In this document: positions 29,396 through 38,292 of the stretch, in pieces
How positions within the stretch are numbered: position 1 is the stretch's first letter
Layout: every line of letters begins with the position of its first letter
Assembly (NCBI RefSeq): GCF_009663145.1
Contig: NZ_VKHR01000015.1
Span: 78-64,077 of the forward strand
Length of the DNA: 64,000 bases
Source: Shewanella sp. TC10
GTDB lineage: Bacteria; Pseudomonadota; Gammaproteobacteria; Enterobacterales; Shewanellaceae
Reading direction: 5' to 3'
Made by a program: the position numbers and the translations under genes
Notes under the pieces: model-generated
Seen by the model: the letters and a program-made list of their open reading frames with translations, nothing else
Told to the model about the DNA's origin: nothing
Database searches by the model: none

Positions 29396-29744
29396 GTGTA
29401 AAGCGTTAACTCTTGTTTAAAAATGCCAGCTAATTAGCTGGCATTTTTTTTGCACTATTCATGAAGTAGACCTTTGCCTTCCTCAATGCATAATAAGCGC
29501 TATTCAGTATTTATATGTTCAAAGCTTTTTATTAGTTTAGAGCGAATTTACTAAAGCCACGCAGTTAAGCAGCAATAATAAAACCTGTATTACACGAGCT
29601 GATAGCAAGAATAATCCCTCAAACAACATCACTATAACGACTGATATCTAAAGCTGTACCGCCGCTGAACCAATCTTAGGTTTGCTCAGCATTGATGATA
29701 CTGCTATGAAATAATAAACAGCCATTTTATTCAGAAGTCAGACT
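29396..29744. other. Gap between acnB and ggt
   Basis: Apart from the acnB terminator at its left end, I see no gene, strong promoter or repeat in these 349 bp. Confidence 0.5.
29419..29450 (+). terminator. Rho-independent terminator after acnB
   Basis: AAAAATGCCAGCTA and TAGCTGGCATTTTT form a near-perfect 14-bp stem around AT, with a long T run. The same hairpin core recurs at 31556-31584. Confidence 0.93.
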
Positions 29745-31475
29745 ATGCGTTTCTCATTATTTATCATCAGTGTTTTGAGTCTTTCAAGCTTCACAGCCAA
29801 AGCAAGCGAGCTTCCTATTCAGCCAACCGCCATAGGTAAAGATTTTATGGTGAGTGCTACTAACCCTTATGTCTCTAGAACGGGTTATCAAGTGCTTGAT
29901 AAAAAAGGTAATGCTGTTGACGCTATGGTGGCAATGCAAATGGTCATGACCGTGGTTGAACCGGATATGACTGGCTTAGGCGGTGGGACATTTGCGTTAT
30001 TTTATAATAACCGAGCTAAGCAATTTCATGCCTTTGATGGGCGCGATGCAGCTCCCGCAAGTGCTTACGCTGATATGTTTATGGTAGATGGAAAGCCAAT
30101 AGACAATAGTGAAGTGTTAGGGCCGCGCTCAGTTGCTATACCTGGAACACTTAAATTGCTGTATCAAGTGCATAAACAACATGGAACACTCCCTTGGTCA
30201 GATTTAGTCGCTCCCGCCATTGAGCTGGCTAACGAAGGCTACGCCATGAACAGTTATACCCATGATATTGTGGTAAGAGAGCAAGCACGTTTGCAGCATG
30301 ATCCTGAAATAAAGGCATTATATTGGCAACAAGGCACCATTAAGCCAACGGGAAGTTTAATCAAGAACCCAGCGCTTGCTAACACCTTGTCCAAGATCGC
30401 TAAATATGGTGATGATTACTTATATCAAGGCGAATTGGGACAACGAATTGTTCAAACGGTTAATCAACGACTTGAAGATGATCAACCTAAATTGTCGATG
30501 GATGACTTTAATCACTACCAACTGAAGCAGCGTGAAGTGGTTAAAACCCAGTATCATGACCATCAAATCATTTCATTTGGTTACCCGTCATCAGGTGGAA
30601 CCATGGTGTCACAAACACTGGCTTTACTTGAACCTTACCAGCTCGCAAATATGAAGCCCACTCAAGCTGAACCTTGGCGGTTAATGACCGAAGCAATGCG
30701 CATAACTCAAGCGGACCGGGTTGCTTACGCTGGCGATCCTGATTTTGTGGATGTGCCTAGCAAAAGTCTGTTAGATAAAGCTTACCTAGATAGCCGCAGA
30801 AAGCTTATTGCTAAAACGGGTGTCATGGTGGAGCAACCAGCTGCGGGCAAGCTAATGAATCAAGTTCCAGCAAATGATAAGTCACTAGAAGGTCGGGACA
30901 CTGGTCATATTTCAATTGTCGATAGCCAAGGTAATGCAATCGCAATGACAAGTACCGTCGGCACTGGAATGGGTTCTGGAGTCATGGTCGATGGCATGAT
31001 ACTTAATGCGCAAATGGATAACTTTACCCATAATCCAATGCTTGATGGTAAGCCAGCTCAAAATGCAATTGCTCCAGGAAAAAGGCCGCGTTCAGCTACC
31101 ACACCATTAATGGTGCTGGATAATCAGCAGCAATTGCGATTAGTTATTGGTTCTCCGGGGAGTGGCCAAATTCCGGGTTATGTATTAAAAACATTAGTGG
31201 GGATACTCGACTGGGGTTTATCTGCGCAAGAGGCGATTGATTTACCCAATATTCAATACGGTACTAAAATTGATCGCACCCAGTCACAAAACTTAAGCGG
31301 TTTATTGGTAGAAAAAAAGACTTTTGCAGAGACTTTAGTGCCTGAATTTATTAACTATGGCTACCCTGTTCACGTATTACCCATGGTGAGCGGACTGAAT
31401 GCGGTTGAAATTCGCCATAGCGAAATTATTGGTGCCAGTGATCGAAGACGTGCTTCCAGTGCAATAGGGAAATAG
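29745..31475 (+). CDS. ggt: Gamma-glutamyltransferase
   Basis: GGT hydrolyses or transfers the gamma-glutamyl group of glutathione in the periplasm and matures by self-cleavage into large and small subunits. The 576-aa precursor has a signal peptide (about residues 1-21, ending AKA). The large-subunit block is GGNAVDA-like (KKGNAVDAMVAMQMV) followed by GLGGGTFALFY and FDGRDAAP. Cleavage is expected before the nucleophile Thr386 in GRDTGHISIVD. The small subunit keeps GSPGSGQIPGYV, the oxyanion region. It is followed by a shared terminator and a convergent gene. Substrate could be other gamma-glutamyl amides. Confidence 0.93.
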   Translation: MRFSLFIISVLSLSSFTAKASELPIQPTAIGKDFMVSATNPYVSRTGYQVLDKKGNAVDAMVAMQMVMTVVEPDMTGLGGGTFALFYNNRAKQFHAFDGRDAAPASAYADMFMVDGKPIDNSEVLGPRSVAIPGTLKLLYQVHKQHGTLPWSDLVAPAIELANEGYAMNSYTHDIVVREQARLQHDPEIKALYWQQGTIKPTGSLIKNPALANTLSKIAKYGDDYLYQGELGQRIVQTVNQRLEDDQPKLSMDDFNHYQLKQREVVKTQYHDHQIISFGYPSSGGTMVSQTLALLEPYQLANMKPTQAEPWRLMTEAMRITQADRVAYAGDPDFVDVPSKSLLDKAYLDSRRKLIAKTGVMVEQPAAGKLMNQVPANDKSLEGRDTGHISIVDSQGNAIAMTSTVGTGMGSGVMVDGMILNAQMDNFTHNPMLDGKPAQNAIAPGKRPRSATTPLMVLDNQQQLRLVIGSPGSGQIPGYVLKTLVGILDWGLSAQEAIDLPNIQYGTKIDRTQSQNLSGLLVEKKTFAETLVPEFINYGYPVHVLPMVSGLNAVEIRHSEIIGASDRRRASSAIGK

Positions 31476-31555
31476 TGCAATGGGAAATAGTGCTGATGGG
31501 GGGCTTCAAATCAAGGCCGACATTCAAACTTTGTGCTTATTTAAAACTAAGACAC

Positions 31556-31584
31556 AAAAATGCCAGCTAATTAGCTGGCATTTT
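31556..31584. terminator. Shared terminator between ggt and the Vgb-like gene
   Basis: The stem AAAATGCCAGCTA / TAGCTGGCATTTT has A and T tracts on both sides, so it can act in both directions between the convergent genes. It is identical over 28-29 bp to the acnB terminator 2.1 kb upstream. Confidence 0.85.
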
Positions 31585-31611
31585 CAACTAACTATCCATC
31601 TTTTAGATAAT

Positions 31612-32889
31612 TTATTTCAAACTAGCATCGATTGCTGGTGTGTCTATTTTAACTTTAATTATTCGATTGGTGGCACTTTGGTGAATAAGTAAGTCACCAT
31701 CACTTGTTGGGCGCATGTGCCGCACTATGCCTGCGTAGAATCCACCAGATGGAATTTCCCAGCTTTGAAAGGTTTCAGTTTTGGGATCGAAACGAACGAG
31801 CGGATCAGGGCGCATACCAGACTCATTAAACCATATCGCCCCATCTACCACGGCAATAGCATAAGGATGAGAGTGAGAGCCACTCGGTGTCGGCCACTCA
31901 TTGACTTTACCTGTTTGAGGATCATAACGACCTAAACGCCCACGACTTGAATTGACATACCAAATCATTCCTTCGGAGTCGATATCTAGTCGTCGCACTT
32001 TGGTGTCCTTATGGGGCAGTGCAATCTCACTTAAGGACATGGTTTCGGGGTTCACTTTGATTAAACAGTTGTGACCATTACAGGCAACCCAAGGATGACC
32101 CGATGCATCGATTTTTATCCCATAAGGGCGAGAACTCGGGGTAGGTAAAGTAACCAGTTTTATATCGCCAGTTTGTGGGTCAAGTCGACCAATACGATTG
32201 GCATGTTGGAGTGTGAACCAGAGTATGCCGTTTGCATCAAACACAGCGGTATGCGGATCCTTTGCACTAGAGTCAGGCATATCGTAGACGACAATTTTTC
32301 CTGTTTGTGGATTTAGTTTGCCAATTGTGGCGTTCTTATTGCCTGTATACCAAACGTGGTCTTTAGCATCGATAGTCACTGAATGTGGCATTGAACCAGG
32401 AGGAAGAGGGTATTCACGCATCTCATTTGTAACTGGATTAATCTGACCAATCAAATTTCCCCATTGACCTGCCCACCAAATAGAACCGTCAGCTGCTGCA
32501 ACAGGATCACGTGAACGTTGCCCTAGTGTTGGCACCACCCACTCCTGAAAGCTGATGTTAACTGCACCATTTAAGATAGTTGGTGTACGGCGATTATTAG
32601 GAGGGAAGTGTTTTTCAAGGTAATTGATGATGCTATTTCTTTGTTCAGGAGCGCCTGATAGGTCAATCATCGATTCGGTAAGCGCTTGCCAATCTTCACG
32701 GCTATATCCCAAGCTTTGGCTTATTCGACGGGTTGAGTGGCAGGCTACGCAATGGGTTTCGACTAGTTCTAGACCTTTTTCTTGTGGAAGCTCTGCACTA
32801 TTTGCCGATATTGAAAAAGAGGATAAAAAAGTCGCTGCTGCAATCAGCTTTAAAAACGTTTTGTCTTGAGTGATATGTTGGTTGAACAT
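31612..32889 (-). CDS. Periplasmic cytochrome c fused to Vgb-like beta-propeller
   Basis: The 425-aa protein has a signal peptide (cleavage near residues 30-33, ANSA), then a short cytochrome c-like domain with one heme motif, CVACH (C47, C50, H51). From about residue 105 a propeller of Vgb/streptogramin-lyase-type repeats follows, each with a GxIWxxxxxxxxIGxxxPxTG pattern, about six to seven blades. Such propellers are known both in lyases and in non-enzymatic proteins, so lyase activity should not be assumed. A role as a periplasmic redox protein is plausible but unproven. Start chosen at ATG 32889 with GGAG 5 nt upstream; the frame stays open to 32925. Confidence 0.82.
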   Translation of the reverse strand: MFNQHITQDKTFLKLIAAATFLSSFSISANSAELPQEKGLELVETHCVACHSTRRISQSLGYSREDWQALTESMIDLSGAPEQRNSIINYLEKHFPPNNRRTPTILNGAVNISFQEWVVPTLGQRSRDPVAAADGSIWWAGQWGNLIGQINPVTNEMREYPLPPGSMPHSVTIDAKDHVWYTGNKNATIGKLNPQTGKIVVYDMPDSSAKDPHTAVFDANGILWFTLQHANRIGRLDPQTGDIKLVTLPTPSSRPYGIKIDASGHPWVACNGHNCLIKVNPETMSLSEIALPHKDTKVRRLDIDSEGMIWYVNSSRGRLGRYDPQTGKVNEWPTPSGSHSHPYAIAVVDGAIWFNESGMRPDPLVRFDPKTETFQSWEIPSGGFYAGIVRHMRPTSDGDLLIHQSATNRIIKVKIDTPAIDASLK

Positions 32890-33405
32890 GACGGCTCCAG
32901 TGCTGAAAAAGCGAATCGATGGCATTGATGTGAAGCTAACAAGTTGATGAAAGCATCAATTTTGATAATAAATAACCTAATCGTAAAACATTATTTGATC
33001 AACGTTTCGATATGCATAAAATCGTGGTTAGAGAGGGAAGGTTTATGTTCACTGTTACGAAGTGGTTATATTTTTAATTGATATGTATCTGAAATTCAAT
33101 TGTTTACTTCATGTTTGTCTACTAGGTCTATGGAAGATTATTACTTAAATCTAATCCATTGCCTGCCGCAGAGATGTTAAGGATGAGCCGAGTGTCGCGC
33201 TCACATGGTCAACGATGTTCCCTACATCATAACGACACTCCCGCCGCCCTTGGTATTCAGATGCTCGCTGCTGCATCTACACTGGGATTATTATCTCTTC
33301 GATTTAGCTGTACTTGGCAATTTAAAGAGCTAAAGATTAGAAATCTATAAATTTAAAAGACTCAAATTGAAAGGTTGTCCTCATCGAAGTTTGAAATGAT
33401 AAAAC
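32890..33405. other. Intergenic region with a GC-richer island
   Basis: Most of this 516-bp gap is AT-rich and featureless. Bases of about 33150-33285 are distinctly richer in GC and encode the short minus-strand frame listed separately. An overlapping 63-codon plus-strand frame (33159-33350) has a less protein-like sequence. Confidence 0.5.
33151..33276 (-). CDS. Possible small protein or gene fragment, 41 aa
   Basis: An ATG-initiated frame encodes 41 residues including SEYQGRRECRYDVGNIVDHV and ending LTSLRQAMD. The sequence is charged and protein-like, and the surrounding base composition is unlike the neighbouring AT-rich spacer. No clear ribosome-binding site is seen and no domain is recognised. 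It could be the end of a decayed gene, part of a dispersed repeat, or chance. I have a vague sense of similar short hypothetical proteins in Shewanella annotations but cannot verify it. Confidence 0.3.
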   Translation of the reverse strand: MQQRASEYQGRRECRYDVGNIVDHVSATLGSSLTSLRQAMD

Positions 33406-33786
33406 TTATGAATACTTAATATTCATTTCAATTAACGGTTCACGTGAGCCTTTTTCTGCGCGTAAACGGGCTAAATAGCGTTCCCAAATCTCAACTTGAT
33501 GAGTGCCAAACTCATGTAATAATTTCCATGAGAATAAGCCTGTGTCATGGCCGTCATCAAAAATGATTTTTACCGCGTAATTACCCACAGGCTCTATGGC
33601 TTTAATGTTCACAGCTTTTTTGTGGGTGACTAAAATGGGGTTGCCGTGACGCTGCACTTCCGCTGATGGAGAGTTAACTCTTAGCATTTCGCAAGTGATG
33701 TTAAACACATCACCGTTATCAAAAGTAACCTCAAGTAACTTTGATTTACGCTTTAGCTTTAGGTTGGTCACATTCGGTGAGGTCAT
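33406..33786 (-). CDS. DUF971 / GBBH-like N-terminal domain protein
   Basis: The 126-aa protein matches the DUF971 family, which resembles the N-terminal domain of gamma-butyrobetaine hydroxylase. The family blocks are visible as an LEVTFDNG-like opening, LRVNSPSAEVQ, the central INIKAIEPVGNYAVKI-type strand (here VNIKAIEPVGNYAVKI), then FDDGHDTGLFSWKLL. Related proteins elsewhere are linked to iron-sulfur cluster biology, but the role here is unknown. I chose the ATG at 33786; the upstream TTG at 33801 is less likely. It lies downstream of hslVU on the same strand, beyond a terminator. Confidence 0.85.
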   Translation of the reverse strand: MTSPNVTNLKLKRKSKLLEVTFDNGDVFNITCEMLRVNSPSAEVQRHGNPILVTHKKAVNIKAIEPVGNYAVKIIFDDGHDTGLFSWKLLHEFGTHQVEIWERYLARLRAEKGSREPLIEMNIKYS

Positions 33787-33845
33787 GATTAAGTCTCTCA
33801 ATGGGTTATATTATTGCGGTTTACTATCGCAACAGTGAAGGTGAT

Positions 33846-33881
33846 ACAAAAAAGGTGGTCACCCTAAGAGTTAACCACCTT
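33846..33881 (-). terminator. Rho-independent terminator after hslU
   Basis: AAGGTGGT and AACCACCTT pair around a 13-nt loop. On the minus strand the stem is followed by a T run (plus-strand A run 33848-33853). It lies about 95 nt past the hslU stop. Confidence 0.8.
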
Positions 33882-33974
33882 GTTCAGTAGTCATTTTATA
33901 TATTAGCTAATGTTAACTAAAAATAGGATGACTAAATTAGTGATAGGTCACAATTGACGCTTATCGAGCCGTCA

Positions 33975-35300
33975 TTACAGGATAAAGCGGCTTAAGTCTT
34001 CATCTTCAACCAAGGTATCTAGATGATCTGTTACATATGCTTCGTCAATCACAAAGGTGCTGCCTGACTTTTCAGAAGCATCGTATGAGATTTCTTCCAT
34101 TAGCTTTTCCATCACAGTATGTAGACGACGTGCGCCGATGTTCTCAGTAGTCTCGTTAACCTGCCAAGCGGCTTGAGCAATCTTTTCGATACCTGATTCA
34201 GCAAACTCAACTTTAACGCCTTCTGTGCCCATTAGCGCAACGTACTGTTCGGTTAATGATGCGTGAGGCTCAGTTAAGATGCGTTTAAAGTCATCAGCAC
34301 TTAATGCGCTTAGCTCTACACGAATTGGCAAGCGACCTTGAAGCTCAGGGATTAAATCAGACGGCTTAGACATCTGGAAAGCACCTGAAGCAATAAACAA
34401 GATATGGTCAGTTTTAACCATGCCGTGCTTAGTGGTAACTGTACAGCCTTCAATTAATGGCAGTAAATCACGTTGAACACCTTCACGTGATACATCTGGA
34501 CCCGAGCTTTCGCCGCGCTTACAGATTTTATCGATTTCATCTAAAAACACGATACCGTTTTGTTCAACCAAGTCGATGGCTTGCTCTTTTAGATCTTCTT
34601 GATTAACTAATTTTGCCGCTTCTTCTTCAGTTAATAGCTTGAAGGCTTCTTTAATCTTAACCTTTTTGCGGTTCTCTTTGGTTTGACCCAAGTTTTGGAA
34701 CATGCTTTGAAGTTGGTTAGTCATTTCTTCCATGCCTGGAGGGGCCATGATTTCAGCGCTAACTTGTGGTGCTGCGATATCGATATCAATTTCTTTGTCG
34801 TCGAGCTGACCTTCGCGCAGTTTTTTGCGGAAGATTTGACGCGTATTTGAATCGTCTCTTTGTTCGGTATTCCAGTCGTCTTTTGGCTTAGGTAATAACG
34901 CATCAAGGATACGTTCTTCTGCCATTTCTTCGGCGCGATGACGACCTTTCTTCATTTGTTGTTCACGGGTCATTTTGACGGCAGAGTCAGTTAAATCACG
35001 AATGATCTGTTCAACTTCTTTACCGACATAACCGACTTCGGTGAACTTGGTCGCTTCAACTTTAATGAATGGTGCATTAGCAAGCTTGGCTAAACGACGG
35101 GCAATTTCGGTTTTACCCACACCTGTAGGGCCAATCATCAGAATATTCTTTGGCGTCACTTCTTGACGAAAAGATGGCTCAAGTTGCATACGACGCCAGC
35201 GGTTACGCAAAGCAACAGCGACAGAACGTTTAGCATTTTTTTGACCAATGATGTGCGAGTCTAATTCATGGACAATCTCGCGAGGGGTCATTTCAGACAT
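33975..35300 (-). CDS. hslU: ATP-dependent protease ATPase subunit HslU
   Basis: HslU is the AAA+ unfoldase of the HslUV (ClpYQ) protease, feeding substrates to HslV. The 441-aa protein has the N-terminal [16 protein letters not shown] region, Walker [10 protein letters not shown] near residue 58, GYVGKEVEQ (pore loop) and the intermediate I-domain (about 110-240). Walker [11 protein letters not shown] and sensor regions follow, with the C-terminal LSRFIL tail that docks on HslV. It lies 21 nt after hslV in one operon behind a sigma-32 promoter. Confidence 0.97.
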   Translation of the reverse strand: MSEMTPREIVHELDSHIIGQKNAKRSVAVALRNRWRRMQLEPSFRQEVTPKNILMIGPTGVGKTEIARRLAKLANAPFIKVEATKFTEVGYVGKEVEQIIRDLTDSAVKMTREQQMKKGRHRAEEMAEERILDALLPKPKDDWNTEQRDDSNTRQIFRKKLREGQLDDKEIDIDIAAPQVSAEIMAPPGMEEMTNQLQSMFQNLGQTKENRKKVKIKEAFKLLTEEEAAKLVNQEDLKEQAIDLVEQNGIVFLDEIDKICKRGESSGPDVSREGVQRDLLPLIEGCTVTTKHGMVKTDHILFIASGAFQMSKPSDLIPELQGRLPIRVELSALSADDFKRILTEPHASLTEQYVALMGTEGVKVEFAESGIEKIAQAAWQVNETTENIGARRLHTVMEKLMEEISYDASEKSGSTFVIDEAYVTDHLDTLVEDEDLSRFIL

Positions 35301-35321
35301 AAATAATTCCTTACGTTCTAA

Positions 35322-35846
35322 TTAGTAGTCGATTTGCTCAACCGTTTTATGTTGGTTGGTGTATACGCAAATATCTCCGGCAATCGTCAGTGATTTTTCT
35401 GCGATTTCACGGGCAGAAAGGTCAGTGTTTTGCAGTAACGCTAATGCCGATGCATGGGCATAATTGCCACCTGAGCCGATGGCAATTAAATCATGTTCAG
35501 GCTGAACTACATCACCGTTACCTGTAATGATCAATGATTCTTTAGTATCAGCAACAATCAGCATGGCTTCTAGATTGCGCAGCATTTTGTCAGTACGCCA
35601 GTCTTTAGCAAGTTCAACGGCTGATTTAAGTAAGTGGCCTTGGTGCATTTCGAGCTTAGTTTCAAAACGCTCAAAAAGAGTAAATGCATCGGCTGTGCCG
35701 CCAGCAAAACCGGCGATCACTTTATTTTGGTACAAGCGACGCACTTTACGTGCATTGCCTTTCATGACGGTATTGCCAAGGGAAACTTGGCCATCACCTG
35801 CGATGACAACTTGATTATTACGGCGAACAGAAACGATAGTAGTCAC
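35322..35846 (-). CDS. hslV: ATP-dependent protease peptidase subunit HslV
   Basis: HslV is the proteasome-beta-like threonine peptidase of HslUV. After Met removal the catalytic Thr begins the mature chain ([10 protein letters not shown]). [17 protein letters not shown] and [10 protein letters not shown] are family signatures, and the 174-aa length is typical. The start codon is GTG, as in E. coli hslV, with AGAGGA about 6 nt upstream. The leader of roughly 55 nt carries a 6-bp CAGCAG/CTGCTG hairpin. First gene of the hslVU heat-shock operon. Confidence 0.97.
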   Translation of the reverse strand: MTTIVSVRRNNQVVIAGDGQVSLGNTVMKGNARKVRRLYQNKVIAGFAGGTADAFTLFERFETKLEMHQGHLLKSAVELAKDWRTDKMLRNLEAMLIVADTKESLIITGNGDVVQPEHDLIAIGSGGNYAHASALALLQNTDLSAREIAEKSLTIAGDICVYTNQHKTVEQIDY

Positions 35847-35867
35847 GGTATATCCTCTTAACGACGG

Positions 35868-35894
35868 CAGCAGTGAAAAAGGAGTTTGCTGCTG
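35868..35894 (-). promoter_or_regulatory. Stem-loop in the hslVU 5' leader
   Basis: CAGCAG (35868-35873) pairs with CTGCTG (35889-35894) across a 15-nt loop, about 22 nt before the hslV start. A leader stem-loop that stabilises hslVU mRNA is described in E. coli, so this may be its counterpart. Confidence 0.4.
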
Positions 35895-35907
35895 GTTGAT
35901 AAACTAG

Positions 35908-35936
35908 ATATGGGGGGTGTTAGAATAAATTCAAGG
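35908..35936 (-). promoter_or_regulatory. Sigma-32 (heat-shock) promoter of hslVU
   Basis: Read on the minus strand: CCTTGAA (-35, at 35936-35930), a 14-nt spacer, then CCCCATAT (-10, at 35915-35908). This fits the RpoH consensus CTTGAA / CCCCATnT very closely and gives a leader of about 55 nt. Confidence 0.92.
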
Positions 35937-36085
35937 CGATTAAAGGGATTGATTCAGTTATATTGTCTTTTGATTACATATTTATAATCTGCAAAATGGC
36001 TTGATGGTTTTCAAGTTACTAATTTGCCAAGCATATGAAATCGTTCGGCGAAATAAAGAGTAAAAGACTAAGGAAAGTTGTATTT

Positions 36086-38242
36086 ATGTCAAAAAAAGGA
36101 ATATTGGCACTATCTGTAGTGATAGGCCTAGGTGGTATATTTTTTTATTCCAAACATCAGACTCAAGCCCCCTTTGTAAAAAGTATCGAGTTAACTGCCC
36201 CTGTATTATCAGCATCATCGATTGATATTGTAATGGATCCGCAACGATTACTTGATGACCCTAATTTAAGTACAGTTGAAGTATTGGCTTCATTAAATAA
36301 GATTAAAGCTCAGTGTCGTAAAATGAATGGTGATTTTAGTGCTCAAATTAAGCAAATACATCAAATTATTATTGAAGCTTTAGAGCAATCCCTTAAGGAT
36401 GGTAAAACAGTTAGGGAATTACTGGCTTATGAAGGGCAATATACAACGCATTATAATGGCTTTGACGATTTACTGCTGAAAGCTCAAGTTAATTTAGCCA
36501 GAGAAAAACTAACGATTACTAGTGATGTGTCTGTTCTTGCTAATTGGCAGGGACTAGAAGTTATCAAAGGCTTTAATCAGGATGTTATAACATCAATTGT
36601 AACTTCAATGGGCGGAATGACTTCTGAGCGTCCAGCAATGACAATGAAGTTTGAGGTTAAGCCTGACATTACAACTGATGATGTAGCTTTGCTTTTAAGC
36701 AATCAAGATAACTTTAATACCTATTTAGACACTTTTATTCAGATTGAAAATACTGCCGCGATTTCGCCATCAATGCTTTTTGTTGCGATAGCAACACAGC
36801 TGCCTATTGAAGACTTTACGCTTGAAGCAAACGCCAAAACGTTTACCGTTAATGATGTGGCTTTGGCTATAAGAAACCAATTACCCAGTGAGTACATTGC
36901 AGTATTACTCAATAATACGACGGCATATGATGAGTTTCCTGCTTTCATTCAAGACAGAGATGGCGCAGGTATTGATGATAGGGGCGGCACTTATTACAAC
37001 TTGGCTGATGTTGCTGTGAGTGAGTTTGATTTAGCCACACTAAAGTTGTTAGCTGATAAAGGTGTTAAGCCTACCAATGAGCCTGGTATCTTTACCGCAA
37101 TGGATATTGCGTTGTTAAATCTACCAGAGAACCAAGAGGAGCTTAATGGGGATAACGGTTTAAACCAGTATATTGACACCCTTACTTACCTCAAAAAGCA
37201 GGGGTATAAAGCGCATGGCGTGGCAATGGAACGTGCTAATGCAGAGAATGAAGTTCACTTTTTACCTCCTTATTTAGTCGGCTTCAGATTTACTACACCC
37301 ATTACAGGTTTAGGATTAGAGGAAGTCATCAGTGGTATTGAATTAATCGATGGTAGTGCCTCAATAGTCCCAGCCGCGATTGACGACTCATTAATATCAC
37401 AAGCGATTATCGCGGCTGATGAAAGGAAGCAACAGCTAGCAGCCCAACGTCAACCCTGCGGTCGTATTGAGCAAGATTTACATGATGCACAGCAGTTTGC
37501 TACACCACAAAGCATGGTTGAAATCGTTAAGTCATTAATGAAGCAAGAAGTTGATGTTGGTGCTGAATTAAATCGTATTGATCCCGCGTTAATTACAGTG
37601 TGGCACCAAGAGCTGTTGTATCAAAACCAGCGTAATGAGGCTGCAAGTATTGAAAATGAGTTTATGGATTTAATAAAACAAAGCCGAGTGGATGAGGCAG
37701 TTATATATGCGTCCACTTATCAGTTAACTCAATCAGAAACTGATTTCTTATTACGTCATGTGGTTAAAGATGAAAGTTTGGCAGTCGTTTGGCTGTCTCG
37801 AATGTTGCCGATAAAGCCAAGTGGCTTATCGATGTTTAGTGGATTGCCACTGAATAAATGGCAATCTTTACAAGATGAAAAGTTTGATTTTGCGCTCGAA
37901 GACACGTGGGGAAATGATCTGTTTACTGTGGCGGCTCAAAAATCAGTAGAGCATGTTGATTGGTTATTAAAATATGGCCTCAAGCCGAATATGGCAATGG
38001 TAGGATTAGATCCGTTTGACCTTGCCCTTGAAGATAGTTACAAGCAACAGAAGTTAACTCAAGCCACTATTAGACTCAGCCAGTTTGTGGATAAAATAGA
38101 GCCGAGTCATTTAGCACGAATTGCCCGTTTGAAAGTGTTTTTCCCTGAGGAATATCAGGCATTAATTAGTATTAATAAGCAGTTTATGGTGACTGATGGG
38201 GTTGAAATGAATCAATATCGGCAGGTGAAAATGTACTTTTAG
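36086..38242 (+). CDS. Membrane-anchored protein of unknown function, ankyrin-like segments
   Basis: This 718-aa protein is not recognised as a named family. A single hydrophobic segment at about residues 5-23 (GILALSVVIGLGGIFFY) is probably an uncleaved N-terminal anchor, with the rest in the periplasm. Several stretches look like weak ankyrin-type helical repeats, such as LATLKLLADKGVKP...TAMDIALLN and VDWLLKYGLKPN...DPFDLALED. The frame is open from 36035. I chose ATG 36086 because AAGGAA lies about 10 nt upstream and the Lys-rich start fits an anchor. It is divergent from hslVU and ends at a shared terminator. Confidence 0.8.
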   Translation: MSKKGILALSVVIGLGGIFFYSKHQTQAPFVKSIELTAPVLSASSIDIVMDPQRLLDDPNLSTVEVLASLNKIKAQCRKMNGDFSAQIKQIHQIIIEALEQSLKDGKTVRELLAYEGQYTTHYNGFDDLLLKAQVNLAREKLTITSDVSVLANWQGLEVIKGFNQDVITSIVTSMGGMTSERPAMTMKFEVKPDITTDDVALLLSNQDNFNTYLDTFIQIENTAAISPSMLFVAIATQLPIEDFTLEANAKTFTVNDVALAIRNQLPSEYIAVLLNNTTAYDEFPAFIQDRDGAGIDDRGGTYYNLADVAVSEFDLATLKLLADKGVKPTNEPGIFTAMDIALLNLPENQEELNGDNGLNQYIDTLTYLKKQGYKAHGVAMERANAENEVHFLPPYLVGFRFTTPITGLGLEEVISGIELIDGSASIVPAAIDDSLISQAIIAADERKQQLAAQRQPCGRIEQDLHDAQQFATPQSMVEIVKSLMKQEVDVGAELNRIDPALITVWHQELLYQNQRNEAASIENEFMDLIKQSRVDEAVIYASTYQLTQSETDFLLRHVVKDESLAVVWLSRMLPIKPSGLSMFSGLPLNKWQSLQDEKFDFALEDTWGNDLFTVAAQKSVEHVDWLLKYGLKPNMAMVGLDPFDLALEDSYKQQKLTQATIRLSQFVDKIEPSHLARIARLKVFFPEEYQALISINKQFMVTDGVEMNQYRQVKMYF

Positions 38243-38246
38243 AATA

Positions 38247-38276
38247 AAAAAAGCGACTGAATACAGTCGCCTTTTT
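38247..38276. terminator. Bidirectional terminator between the ankyrin-like gene and ftsN
   Basis: GCGACTG-AATA-CAGTCGC has seven A on the left and five T on the right, so it can end both the rightward 718-aa gene and the leftward priA/argS/ftsN group. Confidence 0.88.
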
Positions 38277-38292
38277 ATAGGAATATTTTAGT

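Noticed and set aside
31612..32889. Calling the Vgb-like protein an antibiotic-resistance lyase
   Set aside because: It has a signal peptide and a heme c motif, and the propeller fold alone does not show lyase activity.
33159..33350. 63-codon plus-strand frame
   Set aside because: It overlaps the more protein-like minus-strand frame and continues into AT-rich spacer; no start signal.
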